From: Cryptomeria japonica
Taxonomy: Eukaryota; Streptophyta; Pinopsida; Cupressales; Cupressaceae
Length of the DNA stretch: 64,000 nt
Direction of reading: 5' to 3'
NCBI RefSeq assembly: GCF_030272615.1
Contig: NC_081406.1
Location: forward strand, 474,597,400 to 474,661,399
The position numbers and the translations under genes are program-made. Every line of letters begins with the position of its first letter. The first letter of the stretch is position 1. The notes beneath the pieces were generated by a model. It saw only the letters and a list, made by a program, of their open reading frames with translations, had not been told where the DNA came from and made no database searches. Shown here piece after piece: positions 33,695 to 46,934 of the stretch.

Positions 33695-35694
33695 TCGCCC
33701 TGGACCCTTTGGAAGGGTCAGGAGCGATTTCCATAATTAGGTCTCAATTACCTCACTCCTTCACTCCGAATTTCTCTTCAAGGTAAGCATATGCTAGTTT
33801 TAGCTTTTCAAAAGCCTAGGGATTCATTTTTTAGCTTCCACCATGGGTGAATTAGGTGATCATGAGAATTTCGCTTTGGACCCTTTGGAAGGGTCAGGAG
33901 CGAAATTCAAGTTTTAGGTCAAAATTCACACTTCCTGAACTCAAAACTTACTCAAATGCAAGCTTGTGACAATCTTCAAGTCCAATCCTCCTTTATCACT
34001 GTCCTGGCCTAGCTCAAACTTGAAGGAAAAATGATATTTTGTGAATTTCGCTCTGGACCCTATGGAAGGGTCAGGAGCGAAATTCATGTTTTGCTTGTCT
34101 TCTCCTACCTAGCTTCATTCTTTTCACTTTGTTTCCCCTTGACTCCCTCATTTGAATCCATTTCTCAACCTAAAACATTTGCTTGATCCCCAAAAAGCTT
34201 GAAAAGGAAAATTCGCTCAAAATCATAGCCAGGGACATGACCTATCCAGGATTTCGCTCTAGACCCTTTGGAAGGGTCAGGAGTGAAATTCTTGTCCTAG
34301 CTCAAAATTTACATTTTTGGTGGTCAAAAATCATTCAAAGGTAATCCTAAAGGCTTCTCTCACCTTGGTCCAGGCCTGGCTTGGCACAAATTTTGGAGGA
34401 TAAGATGGGTTTTAGGATTTTCGCTCTGGACCCTTTGGAAGGGTCAGGAGCGAAAATCTTGTTTTGAGCTTATTCCTTCATTCTTTCAACCTTAATCAAC
34501 TTCAAAAGGCAAGGACACACCTCTTCACACCCATCCAAGCCATAAAAACCAAAGACTTGACTTGCTTTGAAGGGAAAATAGGTGATTTTAAGAATTTCGC
34601 TCTAGACCCTTTGGAAGGGTCAAGAGCGAAATTTATGTTTTTGCTCAATTCCTTCAAGTTTGAAGATCACCAACAAGTCAAAGTCATGCCTAAAGACATC
34701 TCCAACCTCAACTTATCCTGAACCACACTTGTCTTAGCGTAAATTTGAGAGAAAAGAGAGGTTTTGGGGAATTTCGCTCTGGACCCTTTGGAAGGGTCTG
34801 GAGCGAAATTCCCATTCTAGGTTTGATATTTCATCTTTTCAACTCCAATCTTCTCTGGAAGGCAAACATACATCATTCTTCACCCAAGGAACAAGGTTTG
34901 TGGCCTAAGCCTGGAAGCAAATGAGGTGAATAAAGAATTTCGCTCTGGACCCCTTGGAAGGGTCAGGAGCGAAATTCTTGTCTTAGGCCAAATCTTTATC
35001 TTTCAATGCGTCCAACCACCTTTCAAGGCAAGAACAAACCAATTCACTCTCTAACATGCCTTAGAACCCAACGCCTATCCAAAACAAGGAAGGAAATGAG
35101 TGTTATAAGGATTTTCGCTCTGGACCCTTTGGAAGGGTCAGGAGCGAAATCCTCTTTCCAGGTTGATTTTGCACTTCACTCAATCAATTCTCCCTCAAGC
35201 TTGATCAAACCAACTTCCTTCCACCCTAATCTAGGCAATCCACCATCAAAATAGCTCCAAACAAGGCTAACCTAAGTCTTAAGGCACAAAGGTGGTCAAA
35301 TGGAGGATTTCGCTCTGGACCCTTTGGAAGGGTTAGGAGCGAAATTCTCCTTCCTGGTTGATTCCCATCATTTGATTGCTTCAAACTTTCTCTCCAAGGT
35401 AAATATGCATCCAAGGCCTTCAAATCATTTCTTAGAAGCTCCAATCTTGGTCAAGTCAAAGAGCAAAATGGAGAAAAAATGAATTTCGCTCTGGACCCTT
35501 TGGAAGGGTCAGGAGCAAAATTCTTGTTTTGGTAAAAAATCCTCCATTCTTTCACATCATATCACCTCGAAAGGCAAAGACACATCATTCTCCTTGTAAC
35601 TATGCCCAAGGAACTAGGTTTGTGTGCAAACAAAGAGGAAAAAAGGTGTCTTCTAAGAATTTTGCTCTGGACCCTTTGGAAGGGTCAGGGGCGA
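33695..35694 (-). repeat. Hairpin array of HAE-2 (12 hairpins)
   Basis: Plus-strand hairpin starts are at 33695, 33871, 34048, 34254, 34421, 34597, 34774, 34940, 35115, 35310, 35485 and 35662. Intervals are 176, 177, 206, 167, 176, 177, 166, 175, 195, 175 and 177. In element sense the arms are TCGCTCCTGACCCTT and AAGGGTCCAGAGCGA, nearly uniform across units, while intervening DNA is dissimilar. Compared with HAE-1 the inner stem is GACCC/GGGTC instead of GTCCC/GGGAC. Confidence 0.92.
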
Positions 35695-36253
35695 AATTCA
35701 TAAATTGGGTTGATTTCACATGTGCTTTCTCCTTTTCATGCCTTGGACATACTTTGTTAGGCTTCCCCTTCCTCATGATTATGCAAATTTACCTTGAAAA
35801 TGTCCTGACTTTGCCTTAGACTCAACCCTTTGTTGCATTTCCTTCCATATCCTTGCCAATTCGCTCAATAGCTCCTAAAATCGCCTCCTAAATCTTCCCT
35901 TCGCCACTGACTCTGCCCAATCGACTCTGACTTGAAGGAAGACAAGACTTTGACACGAAAACCAACAATCTTGACCTACCCTGACTTGAGACTTTTATCT
36001 CCTTTGCACAATTTACCATCTTCAATCTCCTGAAAGGTAAAACTCCTCTAAGACAACCCTAGGCTTCAAGGCAGACAACATATGACTTTTCAAATCCAGG
36101 CTACACTCAGCTTTGAAAGAAACCCTAGGATGAGTTCTTTGAGAGAAACCCTAATCTACCCAGCCCAGGCGAACACTAAATCTCTCAAAACACCCAGCAA
36201 GCAGAGAAAAAACCTAGCTAAGGGAAAGCAAAACCCAAGAAAAAGAGGGGGGT

Positions 36254-36290
36254 CCCCATCTTGATGGGGCGATGTGTGAAATGGTCACAA
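36254..36290. repeat. Terminal double hairpin of HAE-2
   Basis: In element sense TGTGACCATTTCACA is followed by CCCCATCAAGATGGGG. The latter replaces the ATT/AAT stem of HAE-1 and HAE-3 by ATC/GAT, keeping the pairing. Confidence 0.8.
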
Positions 36291-36297
36291 CACAACC

Positions 36298-39200
36298 TTA
36301 TGAAATTTTTTGTACTAAGTCTTTGGCTCACTAAGAGATATTCCTTTACCTAACCCCTTTCTTGGGCTTCTGAAGTTCGCTGGCACTCTAAATGAGAACC
36401 CTTCTAAGCATGTTAATGCTTTTATAATGCAATGTATGTATAGGGAACATGTTGATGAATTCTGGCTTAAAATTTGGGGAAGCCCATTTATGGTTCCAGT
36501 TCTCTCTATATCTTGAATATCTAATTGAATATTTTGTAACCTTATTGAATTTTACTAGACCACTAAGCTTAGACACCCAATATCTTGCTAACATGAAACA
36601 AGAGAAGAGTGAGCAACTTTGAATTTGTTTGTTGTTGGAATATGGCTAATCCATTCTCTTAGAACTAGATTTAATGATAATCAACTCTTTTAATATTTTC
36701 ACTAATACCTTAAGATGTGATGCCAATACTCTTTGATCTTGATATCTTCAGTCTTAGGCCCATTCGCCCTTTACATTTAAACATAAATTGAAAGTCATTG
36801 TATAAAGCATTGTGTGGTGAATGGAGAATTTTCTCTAAACATCATGCCCATGAGAGTATTCAACACCCTTTGCAGTCAGCTATTAGAAGCTTTATCAGTC
36901 CTCTCACATCTGTGTGGGTTTAAGCAACAATTTAGTTTGTCTAGTTTATAATGTCATGCTTAACATCAAATCTGGGCCACAAACTGGTTGAGTTAAATGT
37001 TTTTTATGACACATCATACAACTTCATTCTTGGCCAGTCTTGGACTGCGACCATGAAGGCTGTCCAATGTGCTAGTTTTTTCATGGATTTTGAACACAAA
37101 TACAATATCCATTTCCATCCAGGCTGATCCTGATCCCTGTATTTGGAGTGAGGACAAAGCTAAAATCACTTATCCCATCCATCTTTGCTCAAAAGTTTGT
37201 GTTAACCTTTGTATCCTTAAAGATGTTAGGTTTTCTCCTTATGATTTTAAGAAAGTGATTCTTTATGCCCTTGTGTGTGCAAGGAAGCTTTTACCATTTC
37301 AGCATGTGCCCTTCTGATCCACCCCTCTTTCAAAGCATCTTTGATAATCTCCCCATCACTCAATGGGTACAATTCTCTCTATTTGTTAAGTTTCTACAAT
37401 GCCAATTAGGGCAGTGAATGCCTCTTTTGAGGTGAACATGAACTACTGTTTTATAAGGCCACCTTTATTGTACTACTCAATACTGGACAAAATATTTGAT
37501 GAGTAAAAAATTTATAAGAAATTAAGAAAAGCATCTTGCAAGGATTGCTTTGCCTCTCCTTACCAACTTGTTTAACTTTTGTTTCGTCTCTTCCAGTGAG
37601 CCCCCCAAATAGCGTAATGTTAGGACATACTAAGGGTGCCATTATCCACCTAAGGCTATATTATTATATAAATGGGTTATGAAGTAGATAACTTGTGGCA
37701 CACATAATTATTGTTTAAATAGGAAGGCAAATGTGTAGGTGATGTTGGGTCATATGGATGTATGAGAGGCTTTATATAGAGATATCTACAATTGTGAAAA
37801 AAAGGAAAGGAGATTAATAATTGATTGTTTTTATTTAGCAGATCAGTGGAGGAGGTCTAGATCTCATAGAGAGGAGATATCTTGAAGTGGTTTCCTTTAT
37901 AAGAAATATTTAATGGTGTAATCCTACCTTAATGGTATTTCTATTTCTATTTTTCAGTATATTAGTTTGATTAAGTAATTCATATTCTTTGAACTTTTAC
38001 ATAAATTTTATCAATTCTTTTTACAACTAAATTTTTCTCCAAATTTTATGGTTGGTGAAATTGAATCTGAATTTGAATCACATGATATAGCATCAAAGCA
38101 GGAAATATGTATTTTAGTTGTAACAATGATGATTGGAAGTGAGTAATGTTTGGAGAAAACCCAACTGGTTTTTGTATAAGCACATGAACTCAATAAATGG
38201 TAATGATTGTTGTGAATTGTAATCGATTGTTTTGTCGAGAGTTATACTCTTGTTCCACATGGGATGTTACATGATATTCTTAGTTAAGTAAAAGGAGAGT
38301 TAATTAGAATGACCATAGGTTTAAAGACAACTAGAACCATAAATTCTTGATGTACTAACATTTGGTGACTGATTCTTGATCATATTGCCCATTAGACATT
38401 TTATTGATTTATTTTGTCAGTATGAACTAGGATGATTAGGATATGTTGATGGGAGAAATGAGCTGTAAAGAGCTATTGAATCAAATATTATATTGCATTG
38501 GAATAGAGTAATAGTCAAAACATTGCTGATCTAGTAGGGCCAAAAACATTTTGACCAATGATGTGTCTTTGATGCTTAGAGCCGGGATACAGTAGGTTCT
38601 ACTGGTAGTATAGTTTGTTGAGTCCCTAATAGTGCAGGTTTCAAGTATGCCAATGCTGAATGAACCATTGATACTCTTGCAAAGTCAAGGTTAAATTTAC
38701 TGACAAGTCAGATCAAGTCTTGAACAATTATGAAGTTATGAATCAGCTCAAATAATGAGCAAATGTATGATGTTGTGGAGTCTAGGTGAGCACTGTAATT
38801 GAACATCGACTAAAGAAGCACCATGCAAATATACTATTGAATATCTATCGTCTTTTGTGGGTAGTTTTCATTTCTGCTCGATGTCTGTGATAAATTCTGT
38901 ATAGTATCAGAACCACTTTTGGATTTCAGATTGAATTAGAACTAGTACCTCAAAGTATCTGGGGTGTACTATTGGAAGTGGTAAACCAATTCTTGTAGAG
39001 AGAATTTGAAATTTCTATAATCATATGGGATGCCTGGCTTTGCCCTATTGGGCTTAGGTATCTACAAATATGCTTGACTCTATTGATCTAGCAAGCTGGT
39101 CAAGGTTTTCCTTATCATAAGGAAAACAAATTTTTATAATAGAGATGAAACACTCCTGAAGTCCTAAATGATAAAATCATAAAACCAATTAATTAGAATT

Positions 39201-39719
39201 TTAGAAACAGGTTGTTGATCTCCCTCTCTGAGTGCCATTCTGATGTTTTAAAGTATCTATGTAATTGACTAAGCATCATACTGCATCTCTTTGCCTTTCC
39301 CCATGGCATCACCTCTTTGTTCCTTGCTTCCATTTCTAGATGAGCTGCAATGGGCATTTCTATTTCCATGTTGGATTATATTATGTAGTGATAACTAAAG
39401 CACACAGCTCTTAATTTCATTCTTTGCCTCTGAAGATATTTTTTTACTGTATAGTGGTGTGAACTGATTAAACTAACATGGAGGGTTATTAAGAAAACCT
39501 ACTTTACTTGAGTATGTATGCTTTATTTCCATTTTCTCCATTTGGAAGAGATATATATGTTTTAACAACATTGAAGAGCTATATTTACTTTTTATATTGC
39601 TTTGCTGAGATTTTTTAACAGCAATCCACTCATTTGTGCCATCCCTTTTTTATTTTCTTGCATATTACTTTGTAGTGTTGTTTCAAGTTGTGATTTCACA
39701 CGTAATATTATATTGACAG
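36298..39719. other. Unassigned sequence left of the host exon
   Basis: No element boundaries or convincing genes. Around 37030-37420 short frames suggest an old degraded coding relic, but I could not assign it. The part adjoining 39719 is intron if the exon call is right. Confidence 0.4.
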
Positions 39720-39914
39720 ATATATGTTCAAGATCTTCCTGGTATGGAGCTTCTCTTGAGATTGGAGAGCAAACCATCTTCTCCGCTTCTTGATCCTCAA
39801 TTGTCACCTGATGGATGCATGATAGCCTATGTACAAGATGATGAGATCCATGTTTTGTCTGTTACTGGTGGAGAGCCAAAGCAGATAACTTTTGGAGCCC
39901 GAGGAACTGGGAAG
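39720..39914 (+). CDS. Isolated exon of a dipeptidyl peptidase IV-like (S9B) gene
   Basis: It is a 195-bp exon of 65 codons, phase 0 at both ends. The 3' splice site (TATTGACAG) ends at 39719 and a donor (AAG/GTGAGA) starts at 39915. The translation begins IYVQDLPGMELLLRLE and includes LDPQLSPDGCMIAYVQDDEI and LSVTGGEPKQITFGA, resembling the N-terminal beta-propeller region of plant DPP IV-like serine peptidases as I recall them. Such enzymes remove N-terminal dipeptides; the catalytic domain would be encoded by later exons. I see no other exon in the window, so its introns must be very long, or this is a displaced gene fragment. No stop or frameshift within the exon. Confidence 0.7.
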
Positions 39915-40824
39915 GTGAGAAAGGATTTACCACTTAACATAATTTAAAAATGTATCATTTGCTGCCTTTTTTTTATGTAGAAACATCGAGTAAACCTGAG
40001 AAAACTTAAAGGAATAAAAAATATTGTATATCAAAGAAAAGTCGCTAAATATTATAACTTTATAGAATGACAAATATAGTAGATAAACAAAAAGTTTACA
40101 TTAATTACATATAATTTTCTTTTTATGCTTGTATATTTTAGTAAATAGTATAATTTTATGTGAACTTTATGTAAAAATTGGCTAACCTTTCAGGAGAGTT
40201 TTTCTTCCTCCAATTTTAAAATTAATAATAGTCAATCATGTTGTCATATATCATTATCAGGCATTCGTTCATCTCTTTTTCTTGAAATGTATTTTGATTA
40301 GATGTTCAAAATTGTTACTATCAATTATGAGATAGGTCTATTCAACTGTCATACACTGAAAATGATGAATATCTGTTCTTAAAACTGAATAAATCTCTTG
40401 GGGCTGTTACCATGCATAATTTATTCTTTCTGTCAGTTTTCCTAGATTCTTGTTGAACTATGACTGTTTACATGACTAGCACTGGGTTTGCCTTAGCTGC
40501 AACTCAGTTAGGTCTTCCAAGATTGTTTCTGAGAAATCTTATTTATTGGTATGCGTTATTTCCTTCCTTACCATCTGGTTGCATAACAGTTAGAATGTTT
40601 CCATAGACTGGTTCATCTGTATTACTACTGTCATTGAGCTCACTGGTTGGTTTGTGCTAAGCTAAGAAGAAAACGTTGGAGTTTGTGTTTGTGAACCAAA
40701 TATGGTCATAAATGTCAATTGCTATCTATGAGTGATTTATTGAAGTATTCATTGTAAGAAACTTCATGGGTCAAATGAAACATCCTATAATTTTTTTTCA
40801 TTTAAGGCCTTTATGGTTGATTTA
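39915..40824. other. Probable intron sequence
   Basis: AT-rich, with no element or gene recognised; follows the splice donor at 39915. Confidence 0.45.
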
Positions 40825-41338
40825 TGTAGTTTGTAGACTCGACTTGGACTCGGTGAGCCAGAATTTTTTGACTTGGCAAAAACTCGGCAACTTCAAAAGT
40901 ACTTAAATTTCTTTTTGCAAAATTCAGTGACAAAATGTATCAAATTAGTCTAAAAAATCATTGGGAATTGTTTTCTACTAGATTTGATTCTTGAATACAA
41001 ACATAGTACAAAATTGCATCATCATGTGGATACAATAGCTAGCTGATAACTATTTATGATGATTATCTTTAAAAATCATCATTATAAATTGCATATCTAG
41101 GTAAGTTAAAAATTTCAAATTTTTAACAATTTCCTCTTCCCCATTCTCACAAAAAATTGAGGGGCAGAGGTTCTAGTCCTTGCACTCAGTTGTTGCTCCT
41201 TGCTTGACCTAGAAGGCTATGGTTGTGGCTCCACCTTGCTACTAGATGACAATGACTCATCATTTGCCATATTACTGTCTTCTAATGACTATCCAATCTC
41301 TTCTGCTTCTATGGTAGCCACATCCTCGATAGCATGTC

Positions 41339-44300
41339 TCACAAAATTAGCAATCTCATCCTTTGTGAACAAGGCGGCTCATTGCATGGTCCAATCACTA
41401 TGGGGATCAATTTCATCCAATCAATAAGTTGTTTTGATTTGTCCTCCACCTCTCTTGTGCAAAGTTCAAGGTTGTATTGCACAAAAAATAAGTCATTGAG
41501 GCATTTTCGAGTCAACTTATTATTACCTCTTAGTATGAATGGCATCAAAGAAACTTCAATTTTGCTCATAGCCTAAAGTAGCTCAAGGTTGAGATACAAT
41601 GAAGAGGGCTATTTTTTGGAGATTTGGGGTATTTCCACCCCAATCTTCCCACCAAGAACTTACAAATAAGATATTCAAGAGTTTGTACATAAACAATGTT
41701 TTATTTATAATTGTAATTTCTAACTTGTAGGATATAAGACCTTACTTTTTCTTACTTGGTGTCGGGGTGAATTTTTCTTAGATAGTGGCAAAGAAAAGAG
41801 CCTCCCCCTATAATTTTGCAACTATGAAATGATAAGGATTCTCATCTCAACCTTGGGTGCCATCCTCTCAATATATGTTGGAAGGTCCTCGATCTCCCAT
41901 TAGCGTCTATGAAGCTATCAGAGAAGAAAAACTTAGGGTTGAGGTAGTACCTTGCCGCATTGAAGGGTTGGTGGAGTTGATTGTTCCACCTCCAAGCAAT
42001 GATCTTCCAAATGGGGGCAAATCTATTTGCATCCCATTATAATAGTTTTGGATGGTCAATTTGGCCTTGTGCATGGCCTCATAAATGTATCCCATTGGGT
42101 TTTGCTGTCTATCCACCAAGCACAAAACCCTCACTAGCAACTTCAATGTAATATTCCCCTTAATTGTTTTTTGGTTTTCAGCAATAAGAATTACAAAGCA
42201 AACACCATAACCCGTTAAGGTTAGAGAAATAATCCATACAACTGAAAGCAACCCTCCACTTTCTGATCACTGAGAGCCCAACCTGGGAGGGTGAGAGCAT
42301 ACAACGCTAAGGGGATCGTTAGCACCATAAACCAAACTGAGATTACAATGCACCGGCGGCAAGCCAACCCCTTCTGCTTATCCAACAGGATAGAAACTGA
42401 ACTCTTGGCGGTAAACCAGCCAAGGGAAATAACAAGAAACTAAAACTCAATCACTCTACCGCGTATTTCAGCGGGAGGACATTACATTAAGCTATCGCTC
42501 CACCACATATTTCAGCGGGAGGACAATGCATAAAACTTATCACTCGACCACTTATTCAGTGGGAGGATTGAGTACATAAACTGAATTACAAATCAAGAAG
42601 GCGGCTAAGCCAGTCTCTTCCACTTATGCAGTGGGCAAACAACACATCAGAAATGGTTAGTAGTACTACTACTTAACTTTACAACATAGAAAATAGAGAG
42701 ATTGAATAGAGAAGTAATGCTGTCCAAGCTGATAAATATCCCTAAGCAAGCGCTAACTCCCCAAAAGCCCTTCAACATGGAATTATGAAATTCTAGGAGC
42801 AATGACACGCTTACCAGCAACTTCAAGAGGCTATGACATGCTCATATCTCTCTCCAAACTCATCCAAATCACTCCAAATCACTCCCAAATCAACTAATCT
42901 ACTCGCACTCCTAAATGCACACCCAAACACTAACTTCTGGAAATCTGTAATTTTTGACAGCAAGCTGGAAATGCACAACCAGCAACACCAAGACACACTA
43001 AAATGCATAAAACTCTCTCACAACTCGCCCAAATCACTCCAAACCAATCCCAAACTGCTAATATATCAATGATGACCAAGAACAACCAACTAACTAACCA
43101 CCAAACATCCCATTCAACTCAACTTGCTTCCAAATGCCCACACAGAGAAAAACGCCAAAGCTGGAAATTTTGATTTGCAGTATAAAAATAAATACTTAGA
43201 GATTAGTGCTGAAAACTTACAAATACCATCGCTTGGGACATAGAAAAACATAGAGTCAATACCCAGAAGCAGTAAGCGATCACACATAGACTTATGAATG
43301 AAAGTATGCTTCAGCCATGACTTTCCCAGCAGCCTGGAAACACACTGAAACTTGAACTACAGCAGAACCAGCAATCCCACACTTCAACAAACTCACCAAG
43401 AACACTGAGAGAACATGGAAAACAGCTAGGTACTGTCTTGCAAGTACGAAACTGCACTTAGCTAGGAAGGCTCACTTTGAAGCTCAGATTTTTATTGCCA
43501 AACCGGTAGCATAACGATGCAATTTTCAAGATGTCCAAATGGGAGGCCAAGCACCTGTATTTATAGTTTTTTCCCTTTGAAATTCAAATGTAAATGCTCT
43601 CAAATTCACCTCTCCAAATTTCATTTCATTTCACTATCATATGGCATCCAAATGACATTTCATTTCGTTTCCCAAGGTGGGCGCCCAAGTTGCATTTTAA
43701 CCAATAATTAAGCAAGTTCGAACTTGCCTAAGTCTTCAACAATAACTTAATTCATTCTTCAAATCTCAACGCCTAACTTAGGAAAATATAACATTAATAT
43801 TAGATATAAATGTCTTTTCCTAAGTCGCTCAATATATCATTAATCGGTAATAAAATAATTAAATATTAAACCTTAGGATAAGGAAATAATATTTAATTAA
43901 ATCACTTATGACTCCAATATTGATTATCAACAAAATCCAGGATGAAGCTGAGCAATGAAGACCACTGAACTGCTATAGGAACAGGATCCTGTCTAAACTG
44001 CTAAAAATAAAATTTCTCAATACTGCCACTTACTAAAAATAGTAAGTCATGGAATACTCCGAAAAACATGATCTTCGCACCTAGAGAAAGAGCTTGGAAA
44101 GCTCAATAAGACAACATCATCCAAACAGCCAAACCCTAACTTACTAAAAATAGTAAGTTCTCACTTCACCAAAGAATCAAATGTATGTTATGCCACCCTG
44201 GAGCTCATGAAAAACCTAGAAGGAAACCATAGACAAAACTGAAGAATTCCCTCTTGGTAAACCCTAAAAAGCTTGCACAGAACTCCACAAAATTTGGAAA

Positions 44301-45121
44301 CCCTAATTCTTCTTTCCAAATAGCCTACGGGTCTCCGGAATAGGCCAATGGACCATTGGACTAATCACTGCGGAGAAGGGGACATTCCATTCGATACCTA
44401 CAATTTATAAATAAATTAAAGTTACAATGAAACTCCATACTTTTAAAGTTTAATAATAAAGGATTCAATTTGAAATTGAAGTTACCTTGACGATCTCTAT
44501 AGCTCTCTTGGAAAACACATCATCAAAAACTGTCTTTGTAGTCCTCTCTCCATCAACCCTCTTTGAGTCTACCCATGTTTGACTTAGAAACATCTGTTTC
44601 AAGGATGTCATTAAATTATAAATACTTTGCAAAGTTAGAACATTAGATGCAAACTTTGTGACACTTGATTGCGCAAGCTCTTTACCCTTGGTGTGATCTC
44701 TCATGAAGTTAAGAATCGACATATGATTATAAATATATTTTGTTGTATTCCTTGCATCTTCTACTATTAGTCTCACCCAATCAATATTGCTTGTGTTCAA
44801 AAAAAGTTCAAGGGAATGGGCTACGCAAGGGGTCCAAAACAGTGTTAGATGCCTCTCTTGAAGCAATCTTCTGGTTGACACATATGATGTTGCATTGTCA
44901 GTGACAACTTACACAATATTTTATATGAAAACCTCTAAAACAACCTCCTCTAATGTCAAGCTCAAAGTTTTTGCGTTCTTTATTTTGTTGGAGGTGTCAA
45001 TTGACTTCACAAAAATCAACTCATCATTTGAACCTGCTAAAAAAATGATGAGGGTATGATTCTTATTAGGACTCAATTTGGCACTGTTGAAGTTTGCTTG
45101 AGTCCCAACTCCTTTGTGCAT
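41339..45121 (-). pseudogene. hAT transposase pseudogene (hAT-4)
   Basis: The frames resemble the hAT-3 transposase. 44465-45121 covers the RNase-H-like core (LIIFLAGSNDELIFVKSID, WTPCVAHSLELFLN, EDARNTTKYIYNHMS). 41907-42146 covers the next exon (LLVRVLCLVDRQQNPMGYI). 41339-41569 holds the hATC part (RKCLNDLFFVQYNLEL). Stops and frameshifts are frequent. The LTR unit 42147-44389 lies at or close to the intron between exons 1 and 2 of the hAT-3 gene model. Confidence 0.75.
42147..44389 (+). mobile_element. Solo-LTR-like unit in hAT-4
   Basis: It starts TGTAATATTCCCC and ends GGGGACATTCCA. The TSD is TTCAA (42142-42146) against TTCGA (44390-44394). It shares with the 55028 unit GGCGGCAAGCC, GGCGGTAAACCAGCC and a cluster of small hairpins at about 42385-42650 such as CCACTTATTCAGTGGG. 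No coding region and no second LTR. Confidence 0.75.
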
Positions 45122-46180
45122 TTAGGCTTCATTTTGCCCATCGTATATAACCAATTTAAAAAATCTTTGTATGAGTCTCTATTTGTCAAAGTTGCCTAAG
45201 CGTTATTCTCCTTCACCCTCCATATGTCTATCATATATTGGAGTGAATCTTCTTGGCAACCCATAAACATAGTGTTGGGTGAAAATTTTGTAAATTGATG
45301 AAGGTTCACAAAATGTGTGTTTCATGATAGCACATGGGATGATATCTTTCAGAAGGCAAGATATAACCCCTCCTAATTATAAGGGAAGGCTCCCCCTTTC
45401 TACTGCAATTACTTTCTATTCTATGTACTTGCTAACTTTACACTAATCCAAGGTACAATAACAACTTAGTTCTCTTCTTTCAAAACCAGTTACATCTAAC
45501 TCTCTTTTAAGAATAGATTTTCCCTTAACTTAAACAACTTGAAAACTTGCAGTAATATTAAGCTAATTTATCTGGGAAGTAAAGTCTCTGTGAAAGAACA
45601 AAGTCTTCCGTTACTTCCGCTTTTCTGAAAATGACCTAGGGACGGGAATTATGCACATTTAAGAACTCAAAGATTCTCTTATATACTGAACTCCTATCAA
45701 CCACTGTAACCCAAATATATTTTCAGCTCAAAGACTTAAATATATTAGAAGATCTTCTACTCTAACCAAATAATTCGTATAGCACAAAGACTCTACTTTT
45801 TACCTTTTCAATACAAATTTTTGAGCTTACTTGTATAAGCTCAAAGACTTAAAGTAACCTTCTCTCAACTAATTTCCAATTCCTGAATTTCCAAAGTAAC
45901 TCAAAGATTACTTGTAAAGCCTTAAAAACTCTTCAGTATTCAACACCAATAACCATATCCAACTTTAATCATTCAAGAACATATGATATTAATTACATAA
46001 GAACATTCATACCACATAAAAGATTGTACTCAAAACAAAGTTTGAATGCCAAGCTCTCCTTTTTCTTGATTAAATTGCAAATTTACAAAATGACACCAAG
46101 TCTCAATTTGTTCTTCACTTTGGTAGAGTTTTGTTGCATAAACAAAGATGGAAAAAAGATCCTTATTACAATAGTAGCCC

Positions 46181-46314
46181 TCATCTATATAGAAGAGGGG
46201 TGCAACATGAAAATAGGAAATTATAACTAATTCTAAGACTAAGTCAAAAGAAGAGTTCAAATTGACTTAGGACTTGTGCACATGAGCAATTACAAAATGA
46301 CACTTGAAGTGTCA
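46181..46314 (-). promoter_or_regulatory. Candidate promoter 2 of HAE-4
   Basis: On the minus strand a palindrome TGACACTTGAAGTGTCA (46298-46314) precedes the TATA-like CTATATAGATGA (46181-46192). It occupies the place of the telo-box/TATA pair of the other copies but differs in sequence and spacing. Confidence 0.35.
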
Positions 46315-46934
46315 ATGGATAAAATAAAATGCCACTAGGAAAATCATGAAAATGACTAAGTGTCATTTTCGCTTAAGCTAAATCTCGCTTCTGGAATTCC
46401 TCAAACTTTTGCAAAGCATGTTTCATCTGAACTCCATCGGATCCCTGGGTATTGCTGGTGATGACCTTGACCCTGGTGATTGAATCTTCTAAGTCAATGC
46501 AACACTTCTTGTGTTTCCCTAAAATAGTATCTAGAAAATCCAAGACGAATTGGAGATCAACCAATTTATCAATTGAGGACAAAGAGAAATCCTCCCTATT
46601 AACTTTGGCAGTTACGAGCAAGCTAAATTCTTTGATGATTTCATCTGCATCAAACACCTTTTCGTTTTCATCAAGGAAGGCACATGGAATCTCAGAGGTT
46701 TTTGCTGCAATCTCATTCTTTTTATCCACACATTCTTTTAGGGCCTTCCTCATATCCTTGACTAGGCGCTCAAGAATATTCATTCGGTGTTCCAAGGCCT
46801 CTCATTGCTCAATGTACATGCACTGTGAAGGAATGACACCATTTTGGATGAGATCATCCGATACATAATCTTCAAACTTCAACTAGGCTTCATAAACCTT
46901 TTCTTGTGTTTCAAGCTCCTGGGAGAAGACTTCT

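Larger units (their letters stand above)
28640..36292 (-). mobile_element. HAE-2: hairpin-array element with internal gene, minus strand
   Basis: On the minus strand it begins TGTTGTGACC (36292) and ends CATCAACA (28640). The TSD is TAACC (28635-28639) against CAACC (36293-36297), 4 of 5. Its 7.65 kb has the same order of parts as HAE-1: terminal hairpins (36254-36290), hairpin array, promoter 1, ORF, telo-box palindrome, TATA2, tail. It is not interrupted by other elements and is the best copy for defining the unit's full structure. Again no internal LTR pair. Confidence 0.8.
40825..45272 (-). mobile_element. hAT-4: decayed hAT element
   Basis: The left end near 40825 (TGTAGTTTGTAGACTCGACTTGG) and the following GACTCGG-type subterminal sequence resemble the hAT-3 left end. 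A decayed minus-strand transposase fills the inside. The solo-LTR-like unit 42147-44389 interrupts it. No right terminal repeat or TSD found; it seems cut near 45272, where HAE-4 may begin. Confidence 0.55.

Noticed and set aside
33547-35819. Several short ORFs encoding a repeated peptide FALDPLEGSGAK
   Set aside because: They are translations of the hairpin on the strand opposite to the element's gene, fall in different frames, and stop soon after each hairpin.
37030-37420. Possible degraded retroelement RNase H coding sequence
   Set aside because: Only vague similarity in short frames with several stops, and no flanking element structure.
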